A DNA stretch of 64,000 bases from Pontibacter sp. E15-1 (GCF_022601975.1 NZ_JAKVIR010000027.1:21988-85987), one strand, 5' to 3'. Counted from the first letter of the stretch, positions 24,990-35,314 are shown. Made by a program: numbers and translations. Notes: generated by a model from the letters alone, not told the origin.

Positions 24990-27900
24990 TTATTTTACAA
25001 TAGTCACACTCCCGGAAATCGGTTTCTCGTTCTGGCCCAGCTCGATGATATAATAGTAGGTGGCGATGGGCAGCTCCTTACCCTTGAACCGGCCGTCCCA
25101 AGGCTCTTTATACCCTTCGGAGGCAAACACCATGTTCCCCCACTGGTTGAACACCTTTACCCGGCAGTTCTGGTATTTGGTGATGTTCTCAATCTCCCAG
25201 GTATCGTTGATACCGTCCTGGTTCGGGGTGAAGGTGTTGGGCACATTCACAAAAGGAAGCACCGTCACCACCACTTGGTCGCTGAAGGTACAGCCCTCGG
25301 CGGTGGTGGCGGTTACCGTGTACACGGTTGTCGTCTCGGGCGTGAGCGACGGGTTGGCGATGGCGGGGTTGTCCATGCCTGTGGACGGCGCCCAGGAATA
25401 GGTAAGGCCGCCACTGGCCTGCAACTGCACGCTGCGGCCTTTCACCACGGTCACATCCTCCCCGGCAAACACCTCACTTTCGACCACCTGCACCGTTACG
25501 GCCTGCCGCTCGCTGGCGCACGACTGGGCCACTTCCTGCACAAAGAAGGTGGTGGTATGGTTGAGGGACGGGGTATGGAGGGTGCCGCCAATCGCCAGCG
25601 GATCGCCGCCGGAGGCACTGGCATACCACTCCAGGCGGCCTCCGTTTCCGGTGGCGGTTAGGGTGGCGCTGTTGCCTGCGCATACCGACGCGCCCGCCGC
25701 AACCGGAGCCTGCGGCAACGGGGTAACCGTCACCTGCACGGCGGCGCTCACCAGCGCCTCACACGACTCGGAGGTGACGATGCGCCTGAACCAGGTGGTG
25801 TTGGTGAGCGGGGCCGGGGTATAGTCCTGCCGGTTGTTTTGGCCGGGAGCCGTTGTAAATCCCCCCGATGCGCCTGTCGTGCTCTGTTCCCACTGGTAGG
25901 TATACTTGCCGCTGCCCCCGTTCGGCAACGTGCCAGTCAGGAGGGCGGGAGCTGTGCCAAAGCAGATGGTCTGCCTGGTGCTGATCTTGTTGTTGCTCAT
26001 CGCGGGCTTCACCGAAACCATGACCGCGGCGCTCGTGTCGGCGTTTGTGTCTGAGATAACGATTCTTCTGAACCAGGTTTCCTGCGTGAGCGCGTGCGGG
26101 GAGTAGCTCTTGGTGTTGCCAGAACCTGTGGCGGTATACCAGCCGGTGGCCGGGCCAACTGTGCTTTGCTGCCAGAGGTAGGTATAGCTGCCCATGCCGC
26201 CCACCGGGTCGGAGCCGAGCAGGGGAGCAGGCACGTTGCCGAAGCAGATGACCTGGTCGGCCTGGATGTTGTTGTTGCCCACGGCCGGGGTGATGGTGAT
26301 CTTCACCTCGTTAGACACAACCTCGCACCCGCCGGCGTATACCCTTCTCCTGAACCAGGTGTCGTTTGTCAGGGCCTTCGGAGAGTAGTTCTTGCCAGTG
26401 TTTGGGGTGGGGGCGGAGGTATAGTTTGTGCCGTCCTCGCTGAACTCCCAGAGGTATACATACCTGCCGTCGCCGCTGGTGGGCGTGGAGCCGATCAGGG
26501 GGGCGGGCACCTGGCCCGAGTAGATGGTTTGCCCCGACACGATGGTGTTGTTCGCGATCTGCGGGTTCACGGTGACCTGTACCACGTTCGAAATCGCGGT
26601 ACAGGTGGGCGTGAAGGCAAGACGTCTGAACCAGGTGGTGGTTGTCAGCCTTCCGTGGCTCAGGTCGCGGCCACGGCTGTTCAGCGGCACCGGACGATAA
26701 GTGCCGTTCTCCCCGGTAGTCGAGTATTCCCAAGCGTAGGTATAGCCATTGTTGGTCTGCTCAGCCGTGTAGCCTCCGGATGGGAGTGTGCCAGAAAAAG
26801 GGGCAGGTTCGTCGCCCTCGCATATCGTCTGGCTCTCGCTGATCTGGTTGTCGCTGATGGCCTCCGCCACGCTTACTTTCAGAAGCGTAGAATAACTGGA
26901 ACATTCCCCAGACATCACTTTACGGCGGAACCACGTCGTTTGCGTGAGGGCTGCGGCACTGTAACTGGCATTGGTTCGGGTGCCGGGGGCGTTTTCAAAC
27001 GTCTCGCCGTCCAGGCTGATCTCCCACAGATAGGTATAGGTGCCGTTGCCTCCCGACAGGTTTTTGACCCCGGTGAGCACTGCAGGCGTCTCTCCGTAAC
27101 ATAGGGTGATGTCCGTCTGGGTTAGCTGGTTGTTGCGTATGGCAGGCTGCACCGTCACGAGCACGGCGGCGCTCTCGTCGTTGTCGCAGGTGCCGGATTT
27201 CACGACACGGCGATACCATGTATTTGCCGTGAGGGGCTCAGGCGCGGTATAGTTCTGCGCCGTGTTCATCTCGCCGGCGGCGGCGGTGAAAAGGCGGTTG
27301 TCTGTGCTGCTCTCCCACAGGTAGGTATAACTTCCGCTGCCGCCCTCGGGCTGTTCTCCCACAAAAGTGCCCGGTATCTCGCCTTCGCAAATGGTCTGCG
27401 GATCACGGATGATGTTGTTGCTGATAGCTGGCGTCACGGTCACCTCCACAATCTCCGACACGTCCGTACAGGCAGAGGAGTTCACTGTCCGCCGGTATCT
27501 GGTGTTCTGCTGCAGGGCCTTGGGCTGGTAATGCTGAGCTGTGGCACCCGGAATCACGGTAAAGCCTGGGTCAGTGCCCGTGCTGCTCTCCCATACATAC
27601 GTATAGGTGCCATTGCCGCCCTCTGGCTTGGATCCTAATATCTCTTCGGGGGTTTGGCCGGCGCAGATCACGCTTACAGGCGTCAGGGTGTTCCTCATTA
27701 ACACTGGGTATACCGTCACGATGGCTGCTGTGCGTGGGCTCAGGCAGCCCTCAATGCTTGCCTGCACATAGTAGGTCTTGCTGTCGTTCAGGGCCTCAAT
27801 CTCAAAGGCTTTCCCCTCGAAAATCACGTTGCCACCGGTAGCAACGTCAAACCACTGATACACGGTGGCGCTGCCCTGTGCCACGAGCACAGCCTTGTTG

Positions 27901-30836
27901 CCCGGACCGCAGAGGGCCACAGGCGCTACTGTCGGTGCTGGCGTGGGCGGGCGCACGGTTACCGTAACCCGTCTCCTGACGCTGGTACAGCCGCCCTCAA
28001 TCGTTGTCTCCACATAGTACGAAGTCGTCCGTGCCAGCACGGGGGTTTCATAGCTTGCCGTATTGCTTAACAGCTTGCCGCCAACCGGGGCATCGTACCA
28101 GGCAATGATACCCGACGGGTTTTCAACGGTCAGCACTGTGCCAAAGCCCGGGCAGATGGTGGCGCCGGAAGCGGCAGGCGCGTCTGGCAACGCATTGACC
28201 TTCACTTGCACCTGGTCCTGATTCTCGCAGCTTCCAGTGCCGTAGGTATACACGAGGGTAAAGGTGCCGACTGCATCCGGGGTGAAGGTGCCGTTTCTGG
28301 TCACATGGCTGGAGCCAGACCAGAAACCGCCCGCCGGAAGTCCATTTAGCTGGAAGGAACCGCTGTTGTGGCATACCACCGCGTCATCGCCTGCCTCCAC
28401 AGTTGGCACAGGCTCTACCGTCACGGTGAGCTTGTCAAACGCCTTACAGCCAGACGGGCCGGAGTAGGTATAAGTCAGTTCATAGTCGCCGAGCGTGGAT
28501 GGCGGGGTGAAGGAGCCTGAGGCCGTAACGTGAGGGCCGCTCCAGATGCCGCCAGCCGGGCTTCCCTGCAGCTGCGTGGGCACCGGGGCGTTGCAGACGA
28601 TTACATCCGGACCCGCCTCCACGATAGGCAGGGGCGTGACGGTAACCGTAACCGTGGCGGAGTTAATGCATCCCGTCAGGGAGTTTCGTCCGGTAACAGT
28701 ATACGTGGTTGTTTCGAGGGGCTTCGCGATGACCGCGTTGCCGGTGGTGGCGCTCAGGCCGGTGGCCGGAAACCAGGTATAAGTGTCGGCTCCGGAGGCG
28801 GTCAGCGTGGCTTCGCCCTGGGTATAGCAAATGGCGGCGGCATCGGTTTTCACCGTGACTTCGGGTAAAGGGTTTACCTCCACCGTGAACGTGGTGGAGC
28901 TGGTGCAGCCCGTTTCGCTGTCTGTGCCCTTCACGGTATAGGTTGTCGTCACTTTCGGGTTCACGGTTACGGTGCTTCCGGTGGTGGCGCTCAGGCCCTC
29001 GGCTGCCTCCCATATATAGGTGTCTGCTCCGTTCACGCTGATCGTGGTGCTTTCGCCGGAGCAGATGATAGGGTTGGGCGAGTTGGCCTCCAGCACTAGC
29101 ACCCTGCCAATGGTGATTTCCTGCGTGGCGGCCTCCGACGCACCGCAGTCATTGGTGGCAGTCAGGCTGACGATATACTTGCCCGGGGCGTCAAAATGAA
29201 TAGAGGGGTATGCCGAGCCACTGTCTGTGCCATCCGCAAACGAGACCGGGGCGGGCCCTGTTATGCTCCAGTTGTATTGGCTGATCGTGCCGGACTGTGG
29301 GTCATACGTCGGGCGGTGGTTGGCATTGGTGTCGGTGAAGGAAAGGGTTTGCGGCCCGCAGTACAGCTGCGGCCCCGGCAGCGACACAATCGGCTTGTCC
29401 TGAACCACGATCGTTTTCTCCTTCGCTTCGGTACTACAGGTGTTGCTGGATGTCAGGGAGATGGTATAGCTGCCGGACTTCGTGAAGCGGAACGCCGGGT
29501 TTTCGGAGGTTTCGTCGGAGCCCTCGGCAAACGCCCAGCCTGTATCAGGGCTCACGCGCCAGGCAAACTGCAGATCCTGGCCGGTGGAGTTGTTCTGGAC
29601 TGTATACAGGGCAGGGGCGCAGGAACCGTCCCCATGCAGTTCGAAATCGGCGGTAGCCAGATCGCTCACCACAAAAACCTTCTCAAAGGAGCTGCTTTTG
29701 CAGGTTGTGCCCGAGCCAACCGGGGTGGATGTCATGCGGATGGTATAAGTCCCCGGCTCACGGAACACGACGGAGGGGTTTTTGGCGGAGCCTCCGCCAG
29801 AGCGGTAATCCCAGCCTGTTGCCGGCAGGATCTCCCACTCCACGGTATAGGCGGAGCCCGCGCTGGGGTTCACGGTGTTGGCGTTATACCCAACTATGGT
29901 CATGTCCTTGAGCTGCACCGGCACATTCACACAGCCTGTAACCTTATCAATGAAGAAGCCAGCCTCAGGGCCTTTGGATAGTTTGACACCTCCCACGGTG
30001 GCGGGCGTGAAGCCACAAGGGTTGCTGGCCGTGGCCGTCACCGTGAAAGCACTGTTCGGCGCGTCTTTCGACGACACCTCATAGGTATGGGTTACTGCTT
30101 TCGGGAGGTTTGCGTGCGTGTAGGACAATACGGGCGTGCCGTCGCCAAAGTCTATCGTGTAAACCGTCAGGGGGGAGTTCTCGCTTGTGTTCAGCACATC
30201 AAAGGTATAGGTTGCCGGGAGACAGTCGTTAGTGTTGCCCCGGCTGGCTAGCCCCAGACTTGGGTTGCTGCCTATGAACACCCGCTCTGAGGTGGTGCTG
30301 GTGCAGCCACTTTCGCCCGTTACCTCCACCTGAAGCTGTAAGAAGCCAGAAGTGGTATAGGAGTGGGTGGCGCTTTCGAAGTCTTTGCCCAGCGTCTCCG
30401 TTACCCCATCGCCCCACGAAATTCTGTAGCTCTTGTTGGAGGGCTTGGTGGTCGAGGTGTTCTCGATGGTCAGCACGAAGCTGTTGCTACCGCCGGTAGA
30501 GCTGCACGAGGTGAAAAAGTCGATTGGGTCGGCCACGCTGGCGTCCGGGGTGCCGGCAATGTATACCGTTTCAGAGGTGCCCTCGCACCCGTCGGCCTGC
30601 ACTGTTTTTACCCAGTACTCACCCGCTTCTGTTACCGTGATGAACCGGGTCGTGGCACCTGTGGACCAGAGGTAACCCGTAGCCTCGCTGGAGGTAAGCC
30701 GCACCCCCTCGTTATTGCACAGATTTCCGGAGGTAGTGACAGTGGGTATACATTGTGCTGCGTAGACAGTGCCTGGAAACCAACTGCACATTCCAAAAAA
30801 TAAAATGAGCAAAAAGCACTTGAAATTCGGCTGCAT
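24990..30836 (-). CDS. Giant surface protein with PKD/Ig-like repeats and gliding-type (type B) T9SS C-terminal domain
   Basis: The 1948-residue product has a signal peptide (about 1-27), an Ig-like module with paired Cys, a PKD-rich region (about 95-570, e.g. YRISWGDGVTETLG), two Ig-like modules with YTWFPATGLSATTGN-type repeats (about 580-745), further Ig-like modules, then seven tandem repeats of about 95 residues (1044-1706) built on the pattern TICxGxxPAPLxGS, GSYTYLWExSTTG, YxPxxLTxTTWFRR and NN. The C-terminus (from about 1865: NTFTPNQDGINDTW, VFNQWGNMVF, WDGRFKGKELP, YYYIIEL) is the gliding-motility-associated type B CTD. The protein should be exported by T9SS and held at the surface, probably as an adhesin or matrix protein. 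The PorP/SprF gene follows after 7 bases. Confidence 0.88.
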   Translation of the reverse strand: MQPNFKCFLLILFFGMCSWFPGTVYAAQCIPTVTTSGNLCNNEGVRLTSSEATGYLWSTGATTRFITVTEAGEYWVKTVQADGCEGTSETVYIAGTPDASVADPIDFFTSCSSTGGSNSFVLTIENTSTTKPSNKSYRISWGDGVTETLGKDFESATHSYTTSGFLQLQVEVTGESGCTSTTSERVFIGSNPSLGLASRGNTNDCLPATYTFDVLNTSENSPLTVYTIDFGDGTPVLSYTHANLPKAVTHTYEVSSKDAPNSAFTVTATASNPCGFTPATVGGVKLSKGPEAGFFIDKVTGCVNVPVQLKDMTIVGYNANTVNPSAGSAYTVEWEILPATGWDYRSGGGSAKNPSVVFREPGTYTIRMTSTPVGSGTTCKSSSFEKVFVVSDLATADFELHGDGSCAPALYTVQNNSTGQDLQFAWRVSPDTGWAFAEGSDETSENPAFRFTKSGSYTISLTSSNTCSTEAKEKTIVVQDKPIVSLPGPQLYCGPQTLSFTDTNANHRPTYDPQSGTISQYNWSITGPAPVSFADGTDSGSAYPSIHFDAPGKYIVSLTATNDCGASEAATQEITIGRVLVLEANSPNPIICSGESTTISVNGADTYIWEAAEGLSATTGSTVTVNPKVTTTYTVKGTDSETGCTSSTTFTVEVNPLPEVTVKTDAAAICYTQGEATLTASGADTYTWFPATGLSATTGNAVIAKPLETTTYTVTGRNSLTGCINSATVTVTVTPLPIVEAGPDVIVCNAPVPTQLQGSPAGGIWSGPHVTASGSFTPPSTLGDYELTYTYSGPSGCKAFDKLTVTVEPVPTVEAGDDAVVCHNSGSFQLNGLPAGGFWSGSSHVTRNGTFTPDAVGTFTLVYTYGTGSCENQDQVQVKVNALPDAPAASGATICPGFGTVLTVENPSGIIAWYDAPVGGKLLSNTASYETPVLARTTSYYVETTIEGGCTSVRRRVTVTVRPPTPAPTVAPVALCGPGNKAVLVAQGSATVYQWFDVATGGNVIFEGKAFEIEALNDSKTYYVQASIEGCLSPRTAAIVTVYPVLMRNTLTPVSVICAGQTPEEILGSKPEGGNGTYTYVWESSTGTDPGFTVIPGATAQHYQPKALQQNTRYRRTVNSSACTDVSEIVEVTVTPAISNNIIRDPQTICEGEIPGTFVGEQPEGGSGSYTYLWESSTDNRLFTAAAGEMNTAQNYTAPEPLTANTWYRRVVKSGTCDNDESAAVLVTVQPAIRNNQLTQTDITLCYGETPAVLTGVKNLSGGNGTYTYLWEISLDGETFENAPGTRTNASYSAAALTQTTWFRRKVMSGECSSYSTLLKVSVAEAISDNQISESQTICEGDEPAPFSGTLPSGGYTAEQTNNGYTYAWEYSTTGENGTYRPVPLNSRGRDLSHGRLTTTTWFRRLAFTPTCTAISNVVQVTVNPQIANNTIVSGQTIYSGQVPAPLIGSTPTSGDGRYVYLWEFSEDGTNYTSAPTPNTGKNYSPKALTNDTWFRRRVYAGGCEVVSNEVKITITPAVGNNNIQADQVICFGNVPAPLLGSDPVGGMGSYTYLWQQSTVGPATGWYTATGSGNTKSYSPHALTQETWFRRIVISDTNADTSAAVMVSVKPAMSNNKISTRQTICFGTAPALLTGTLPNGGSGKYTYQWEQSTTGASGGFTTAPGQNNRQDYTPAPLTNTTWFRRIVTSESCEALVSAAVQVTVTPLPQAPVAAGASVCAGNSATLTATGNGGRLEWYASASGGDPLAIGGTLHTPSLNHTTTFFVQEVAQSCASERQAVTVQVVESEVFAGEDVTVVKGRSVQLQASGGLTYSWAPSTGMDNPAIANPSLTPETTTVYTVTATTAEGCTFSDQVVVTVLPFVNVPNTFTPNQDGINDTWEIENITKYQNCRVKVFNQWGNMVFASEGYKEPWDGRFKGKELPIATYYYIIELGQNEKPISGSVTIVK
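25710..27700 (-). repeat. Seven tandem ~285-bp coding repeats in the giant T9SS protein
   Basis: The stretch encodes seven copies of a module of about 95 residues, each with a conserved ICxGxxP start, a YTYLWE core and a TTWFRR segment, ending NN at the junction. Copies have diverged in sequence but keep length and landmarks, so they arose by duplication of an ancestral unit, not by recent expansion. Confidence 0.85.
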
Positions 30837-31934
30837 ATAAGTTGGCGGTAAAAATTTTACTATAAAAGAGTTTAAGTGAAAAAACTGGACTGAAAGACCT
30901 TGCCCGGTAACAACGGGCTAGACGCTCTTCAAATCAGTGAAAATTCATTTTGAGAAATCCATACATGAAGCGGTCGTTGCCTGCGTATCGTCAGAAACAA
31001 ATACAAATTGCGCATCAATTATTTACTAGGGTTGGAAGCTTAATTCTTATTGACTCATTTAAGTTCAATATCTTATTATGATATTTTTTTTGGATCAATA
31101 GGAATATAATTTATTAAGCAGCCCTATCTCTTATAATCTTATAAATATAAAAGAATATAAAGTAGAAGACATAGCGAAATAAGTAAAATTTATTTTCACT
31201 CAAAATAGTGGTTTTAAAACCTTTAAGCTTGTTTTTTGAAAAATTTATCTTATGTTAATAATATAGTATATTTTATATACTACAACATATATATAAGTAT
31301 TATGGCTTATTGAATAATTTTTAGAAGTTGCCCTTGAAGTGATATTCAGGTTTATTGGTATAGTTAAAAATATACTATTTTGATGTTAAATATGTTTTTG
31401 CAGGATTCTGTACTAACTTGCGCACGCTAAAAAGGGGCTGTAAAATATGCCGGCCACTCAGCCGTTCATGCATCGGGGAAGGGAAGGGAGTAGCAAAATG
31501 AAGCAGAAAGGGTATGAATATAGTTCAATTTATATGTTTAAGGAGACGGGTGCTCCCGAAAGTCGAAAAAAGGCCATTTCGACCACTAAACAACTAATAT
31601 AGTTAATTTAAAATATTTTAATATTAGATTTGTAATATATTTATTCATTCGCTTTTCTTAATAAATGTAGGCAAAATCACAAACCTTCCGCGGAGCATCG
31701 CCGTATTTTGGATCGAGTCTTATATGCCACTCAGCCCACAATTTATTGGACCTAAATGTCCCGCTCATTTGTAGGCAAGTGCGTTCTTAAGCAGGGCCGA
31801 ACGCTCGGCCGATACACTAAGTTTTTACTGCTACCTAAATGGCTCATCAGCAATGGGTAATGGTTGGTTTTGGGTTGTTGAAGGGAGCAGGATTTAATTA
31901 ATTTACTTTATGATAGAATTTTTACACTCAGATT
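30837..31934 (+). other. 1.1-kb AT-rich intergenic region upstream of the exopolysaccharide genes
   Basis: No credible gene is visible on either strand. The region is strongly AT-rich (especially 31020-31400 and 31590-31670), longer than any other gap in the window, and lies between divergent transcription units: the giant T9SS gene (-) and the initiating sugar transferase (+). It should contain both promoters, and the composition could suit nucleoid-protein silencing or an untranslated leader. A TACTTTAT at about 31903 resembles a weak -7 box before ATG 31935. Confidence 0.5.
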
Positions 31935-33329
31935 ATGAATAGGTTCCGACACTACTACAGTTTTAACAGAGTAATGCTGTTAATTCTAGATGTAACTCTT
32001 ATAGCATCCGCATTTAAATTCTCGAACATTATCCGCTACGGCACCACTGATCTTCAGCAGGAGTACAACATCTTCTTCGTGCTTTTTGCCCTCGTGTGGT
32101 GGATCGTTTCGGGTTTCTCTAACTTCATGGTGCGCGTAGACGGGTTCTTCCCCTGCGACCGACGGCTGTCTAACCTCATAAACGCCTTCATTCTGCATGC
32201 CTTCATTCTGGCTAGCTGCATTGTGGTGTTCAACCTTGAGGAGCTTTCCCGTTTGCTGCTGCTCTATACCTACCTTTCCACCGCGCTCCTGATTGGCTTC
32301 AGCAGGTTGCTGCTTTTATTTGCCTACCGTTATTTCACGAAGTCAGACGTGGCCCATACCCGCTACGTGATCGTAGGAACAGGCCCGGCCGCCATGGGGC
32401 TGCACCAGACACTGAACGCCAACGACGACCTCGGCACGAAGTTCATGGGCTTTTTCGACGACAACGCAGATCCCCTCAGCCCTTACAGCAGTAAGGTGAA
32501 AGGCGGCGTGGACGACCTGAAGGAGTATTGCCTCCAGCACAGCATCGACGAGGTGTACTATACCTTGCCGCTCAATAACAAGGAGCAGATTGACGACCTC
32601 ACCGAGTTTGCCGACGACAACTTCGTGTACTTCCGCATTGTGCCTGATTTCAGCGCCATCGTGCAGAAAGACGTGAACATGTACTTCTACCACAACGTGC
32701 CGATGATCAGCATCCGCCGTGAGCCGTTGGAGATTGCCTCTAACCGTGTGATGAAGCGCCTGTTTGACGTGGCCTTCTCGCTGACCGTAATTCTGCTGAT
32801 CTTCCCGATTGTGCTTCCGCTGATTGCCCTGGCGATCCGACTCGAGTCAAAGGGACCTATCTTCTTCAAGCAGTTGCGTCCGGGCAAAAAGAACAGGCTC
32901 TTTGTCTGCTACAAATTCCGGACAATGAAAGTAAACAAGCTGACGGAAGTGCAAGCCACCAAAGACGACCCGCGTATTACCCGTGTCGGCCGTTTCCTGC
33001 GCAAAACCAATCTGGATGAGTTGCCGCAGTTCTTCAACGTGCTTTTAGGCGACATGTCCGTTGTAGGCCCACGGCCTAACCTGGTGTCGCAGCTGGATCA
33101 CTACTCGAAGTTGATCACCAAATATAAGATGCGCCATTTCGTTACGCCGGGTATCACAGGGTATGCCCAGGTGAGCGGCTTCAGAGGCGAAACCAAAGAG
33201 CTGAAGCTTATGGAGAAGCGCGTGGAGTATGACGTGCGCTACATGGAGAACTGGAGCTTCATGATGGACATGAAAATTATTTTCCTGACAGTTTGGAACA
33301 TGGTGAAAGGCGAGAAAAATGCATACTAG
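31935..33329 (+). CDS. Undecaprenyl-phosphate glycosyl-1-phosphate transferase (WcaJ/PssY type)
   Basis: The 464-residue protein has four to five N-terminal membrane helices (about 10-130), a CoA-binding-like Rossmann segment (YVIVGTGPAAMGLHQ and FMGFFDDN), and a C-terminal bacterial sugar transferase domain: KRLFDVAFSL, a helix, FKQLRPGKKNRLF, CYKFRTMKVN, DDPRITRVGRFLRKTNLDELPQ, LLGDMSVVGPRPN and the PGITGYAQVSG motif. It should start exopolysaccharide repeat units by moving a hexose-1-phosphate (usually glucose or galactose) from its nucleotide sugar to undecaprenyl phosphate at the inner membrane. The stop overlaps the next gene by 11 bases, so the two are translationally coupled. It is the first gene of the plus-strand biosynthesis run. 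Confidence 0.9.
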   Translation: MNRFRHYYSFNRVMLLILDVTLIASAFKFSNIIRYGTTDLQQEYNIFFVLFALVWWIVSGFSNFMVRVDGFFPCDRRLSNLINAFILHAFILASCIVVFNLEELSRLLLLYTYLSTALLIGFSRLLLLFAYRYFTKSDVAHTRYVIVGTGPAAMGLHQTLNANDDLGTKFMGFFDDNADPLSPYSSKVKGGVDDLKEYCLQHSIDEVYYTLPLNNKEQIDDLTEFADDNFVYFRIVPDFSAIVQKDVNMYFYHNVPMISIRREPLEIASNRVMKRLFDVAFSLTVILLIFPIVLPLIALAIRLESKGPIFFKQLRPGKKNRLFVCYKFRTMKVNKLTEVQATKDDPRITRVGRFLRKTNLDELPQFFNVLLGDMSVVGPRPNLVSQLDHYSKLITKYKMRHFVTPGITGYAQVSGFRGETKELKLMEKRVEYDVRYMENWSFMMDMKIIFLTVWNMVKGEKNAY

Positions 33330-34146
33330 TACACTTAACGCTACTTCAGAGTTAGAAACTGTTTCTGCCATACCCTCGCCGCCTTTAACACGGAAGCGAA
33401 AACTCCTGACATCCCTAATTTCTGCCGGGTCTTTCAACGACTTTGTAGAGCACATATTTTGGCTGTCTAATCACAAGGATTCCTCTTATGTATGCTTTGC
33501 CAATGTGCACATGCTTATGGAGGCATACCAGGACCGGGAGTTTAACGACGTGTTGAACAACGCTGACGTGGCTACCCCAGACGGAAACCCCGTAGCGAAG
33601 CTTGCCAGGCTGTTTTATGGGCAGCGGCAGGAGCGAGTGGCAGGTATGGATTTGCTGCCCCGGCTGCTGCAAGAGGCGGCGGCCCGCGGAAAGTCAGTCT
33701 ATTTCTACGGTTCTACGGATCAGGTGCTGGAGGCTGTGGCTACAAAGGCGAAGCAGGAGTTGCCCGATCTGAAAATAGCAGGCTATTATTCGCCCCCTTT
33801 TCGGAAACTCAGTGATGATGAGGACGCAGATATAACAGCCATGATCAATGCGGCTAAACCTGATCTGGTTTTCGTCGCCTTGGGTTGCCCGAAGCAGGAG
33901 CGCTGGATGGCAGCACACAAAGGAAGGGTAAAGGCCTGTATGCTGGGCGTGGGCCAGGCCTACATGACGTATGCCGGCCTGGAAAAAAGACTTCCGGCAT
34001 GGGCACGTAACCTGTCGCTGGAGTGGACGTACAGACTGTGGCAGGAGCCTCGTCGCCTTTGGAAGCGATATCTGTATACCAACAGCATGTTTATTCTGCT
34101 TACGCTGAAACAACTGTTGCAGGGGCAACCTAAAAAGCTCGCGTAG
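33319..34146 (+). CDS. WecG/TagA/CpsF-family glycosyltransferase
   Basis: The 275-residue product matches the WecG/TagA/CpsF family: CFANVHMLMEAYQD near residue 60, NADVATPDGNPVAKLA with the conserved TPDG, VFFYGS-like VYFYGSTDQV, and the C-terminal FVALGCPKQERWM and GVGQAY segments. Family members add the second sugar (ManNAc-type or uronic/hexosyl) onto the lipid-linked primer at the inner membrane face. The 11-base overlap with the initiating transferase supports a stepwise action on the same lipid carrier. The exact sugar donor is unknown. A strong terminator 106 bases downstream ends this transcription unit. Confidence 0.88.
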   Translation: MHTSTLNATSELETVSAIPSPPLTRKRKLLTSLISAGSFNDFVEHIFWLSNHKDSSYVCFANVHMLMEAYQDREFNDVLNNADVATPDGNPVAKLARLFYGQRQERVAGMDLLPRLLQEAAARGKSVYFYGSTDQVLEAVATKAKQELPDLKIAGYYSPPFRKLSDDEDADITAMINAAKPDLVFVALGCPKQERWMAAHKGRVKACMLGVGQAYMTYAGLEKRLPAWARNLSLEWTYRLWQEPRRLWKRYLYTNSMFILLTLKQLLQGQPKKLA

Positions 34147-34252
34147 CCTAACACTCAAAATTGCTGATAAGACAGGGAGTTGATGGATAAAGAAGGGATC
34201 AGGAATAAAGTAGCTGTTTACAAGTGGTCATACCTTCTATCTATACCAACTG

Positions 34253-34318
34253 AAGCTGACTGCACGACCGTGTTTATCGCCAAATGGCAGATGACCCGGT
34301 TGTGCAGTCAGCTTTTTT
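34253..34318 (+). terminator. Strong intrinsic terminator after the WecG-like gene
   Basis: An 18-bp stem with one G-U pair (34253-34270 with 34297-34314), a 26-base loop and a six-T run end the first two-gene exopolysaccharide unit. Confidence 0.85.
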
Positions 34319-34510
34319 ATGCCTTACGGTAGCGTGAATCAGGAAACTTCGGGCCTCATTAAAACGGGTGCATAAAAATTTTTGCAAAATCAACTCTTAA
34401 AACATCCAAATATATAAATCTTCGTATTAACAAAAAGTCCGGTAGCACAGGCAGTGCAATTTTCCCGGTCCATAAACTCAGGTTAACACCCTTAAAACCC
34501 TTATAGATAT

Positions 34511-35314
34511 ATGAAAGCAGTTATTCTGGCTGGCGGCTTCGGAACAAGAATCAGTGAAGAAAGCGGCGTGCGCCCAAAACCAATGGTGGAGATTGGCGGT
34601 AAGCCCATCCTTTGGCATATCATGAAAATCTACTCGCATCACAACATCAACGATTTCGTGATTTGCTGCGGGTACAAAGGCCATATGATTAAAGAGTATT
34701 TTGCCAACTACAGCCTTTACAACTCCGACGTGACGTTTGACATGCGTAAGAGCACAATGGAGGTGCATAAAAACAACACCGAATCCTGGAAAGTGACGCT
34801 GGTAGACACCGGCGAAGGCACGATGACAGGCGGCCGTCTGAAGCGCGTGCAGGAGTATGTAGGTGACGAGACGTTCTGCCTGACCTACGGAGACGGGGTG
34901 AGTGACGTGAACGTATCAGAGGCAGTGCAGTACCACAAAGCGCAGGGAACCCTGGCTACCCTGACTGCCGTGCAGCAGCCTGGCCGCTTCGGGGCATTTA
35001 CCCTCGGCTCAGAATCAACCAAAGTGCCCCAGTTCAAGGAAAAACCGGCAGGGGGCGACATGCCCTGGATCAACGGCGGGTTTTTTGTGCTCGAGCCAGG
35101 CGTATTTGACTACATCGAGGACGACACCACAACCTGGGAGCGCGAGCCACTGGAGCAGCTAGCCGAGGAAGGAGAGCTTTCCGCCTATCGCCACAGAGGG
35201 TTCTGGCAGCCGATGGACACCTTGCGCGACAAGCATGTGCTGGAGGAGCTATGGCAAAAAGAACAAGCCCCCTGGAATGTCTGGAATCATAAACTGGCGA
35301 ACGCAGTGAACTAA
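34511..35314 (+). CDS. rfbF: Glucose-1-phosphate cytidylyltransferase
   Basis: The 267-residue enzyme shows the nucleotidyltransferase signature LAGGFGTRISEE (about 6-17), RPKPMVEIGG, and the RfbF-type pattern ILWHIMKIYSHH, CLTYGDGVSDV and GFWQPMDTLRDK. It makes CDP-glucose from CTP and glucose-1-phosphate in the cytosol, the entry step to CDP-linked deoxy sugars. Length and motifs match RfbF closely, and substrate assignment to CTP follows the family. It opens a second transcription unit. The usual next enzyme, CDP-glucose 4,6-dehydratase, is not found beside it. Confidence 0.9.
   Translation: MKAVILAGGFGTRISEESGVRPKPMVEIGGKPILWHIMKIYSHHNINDFVICCGYKGHMIKEYFANYSLYNSDVTFDMRKSTMEVHKNNTESWKVTLVDTGEGTMTGGRLKRVQEYVGDETFCLTYGDGVSDVNVSEAVQYHKAQGTLATLTAVQQPGRFGAFTLGSESTKVPQFKEKPAGGDMPWINGGFFVLEPGVFDYIEDDTTTWEREPLEQLAEEGELSAYRHRGFWQPMDTLRDKHVLEELWQKEQAPWNVWNHKLANAVN

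Noticed and set aside
26094..27104. Open frame of 336 codons on the plus strand
   Set aside because: It is opposite the tandem repeats of the giant T9SS gene. Its repeated Val/Gly/Ala/His composition mirrors the repeats, not a protein.
29196..29981. Open frame of 261 codons on the plus strand
   Set aside because: It is opposite the PKD region of the giant T9SS gene with no recognisable domain.
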